DNA of 64,000 nucleotides, from contig CBDATG010000002.1 of the NCBI GenBank assembly GCA_965200145.1, positions 930,001 through 994,000 on the forward strand. The letters run 5' to 3'. The notes beneath the pieces were generated by a model. The model worked only from the letters and a program-made list of their open reading frames with translations. It was not told the DNA's origin and searched no databases. This document shows, in pieces, positions 63,651 to 64,000 of this stretch. Origin of the DNA: CBDATG01 sp965200145 (GTDB taxonomy: Bacteria > Chloroflexota > Dehalococcoidia > Lucifugimonadales > Lucifugimonadaceae). The translations under genes were made by a program, and so were the position numbers. Numbering within the stretch: the stretch's first letter is position 1; each line of letters begins with the position of its first letter.

Positions 63651-64000
63651 CTATGAAGATGCGATCGCCACAATGACCAAGACGATAGTGAAAGCCGTCA
63701 GCACTGATGCCACCAAAACTTCGACCCATCCAGCGTTTTCTGGATCATCTCGTTTAGCCGTGTCACTACCGTCGCCGGCACCTGCCTCGGCCCGCGGCTC
63801 CTGCTGTCTCTCATTCCGCGCACCAGTCCCAGCAGAGGCTCGACCGGCAGCACCCGCGCCAGCTGACCATGATTGACCATCACCGCGCGACTCCCGCTCA
63901 CGCGCACCCGTGTCCCGTCTCTGTTCTCGCTCCCACCTCACACGGTCCTCCCTGCCCCAGCGGGTCCACTCCTGCGATGTCGCGCGTGCTTGTCTGCGCT
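63651..64000 (-). CDS. Small membrane protein, partial at window edge
   Basis: The frame is open from the right edge to a stop at 63651. The visible part is strongly charged (WTRWGREDRVRWEREQRR), with an Ala/Gly-rich middle and one C-terminal transmembrane helix (VEVLVASVLTAFTIVLVIVA). A GTG at 63941 is a possible start, but the frame also reads through to the edge. It sits 20 bases before FRG gene 3. Coding status is likely but not certain. Confidence 0.45.
   Translation of the reverse strand, partial: RRQARATSQEWTRWGREDRVRWEREQRRDTGARERESRGDGQSWSAGAGAAGRASAGTGARNERQQEPRAEAGAGDGSDTAKRDDPENAGWVEVLVASVLTAFTIVLVIVAIASS

Overview
This window looks like accessory-rich chromosome from a Chloroflexota bacterium, most plausibly a SAR202-type Dehalococcoidia. 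That placement is an inference from several traits: at least three enolase-superfamily (mandelate racemase-like) genes, lipoproteins with long proline/threonine linkers built on PPTATPVPP, a binding protein with a VEV-rich linker after its lipobox, UMF1-type permeases, and moderate to high GC. Two tRNAs are present, tRNA-Ala(TGC) and tRNA-Ile(GAT). I found no rRNA, CRISPR array, transposase or phage gene.

Layout. 1-2 kb: the tail of an enolase-superfamily gene and an exported, membrane-anchored protein. 2-10 kb: a minus-strand operon for a Dpp/Opp-type ABC importer ending in a type I sulfatase, with a clear sigma70-like promoter at 10.0 kb. 10-24 kb: mostly housekeeping and metabolism, comprising an FG-GAP/UnbV lipoprotein, nicotinamidase and nicotinate phosphoribosyltransferase (NAD salvage), a Gfo/Idh oxidoreductase, an NYN nuclease, an AIM24-like protein, a large Lhr helicase and an iron alcohol dehydrogenase. 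A tandem two-hairpin RNA-like element precedes the NYN gene. 24.4-28.4 kb: a peroxiredoxin-like gene with an in-frame TGA at the redox position (probable selenoprotein), then five tandem paralogous lipoproteins of unknown function. 28.6-33.7 kb: Nudix hydrolase, enolase-superfamily enzyme, a tandem pair of UMF1 transporters and a cupin.

33.7-64 kb is dominated by defence and conflict genes. It holds a McrBC-type system with two PUA/EVE-like domains in McrB and an extra gene between mcrB and mcrC; a set of duplicated small unknown genes; a VapBC pair and an orphan antitoxin; a Fic protein; three paralogs of an N-terminal domain, only one of which keeps its nucleoside-deoxyribosyltransferase/TIR-like effector domain; a HEPN-like AT-rich gene; a DUF433/DUF5615 pair plus an orphan DUF433 gene; and three pentapeptide-repeat/FRG-domain fusions. 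Metabolic genes are interspersed: an S-(hydroxymethyl)mycothiol dehydrogenase-like enzyme, a FecBCD-type importer, two metallo-beta-lactamase-fold proteins and another enolase-superfamily enzyme.

A short dispersed repeat (minus-strand core TTCACAGGGATAGGCAGGAT) occurs 12 times between 30 and 57 kb. Every copy I found has the same orientation, and most sit at or inside the 3' ends of minus-strand genes, where they sometimes supply the last codons. Two orphan antitoxin genes and one antitoxin relic touch or lie next to copies, which suggests these repeats mark recombination joints. The strongest leads for new biology are the FRG-fusion family, the effector-domain paralog family, the oriented repeat, the selenoprotein, the tandem RNA element and the lipoprotein array.
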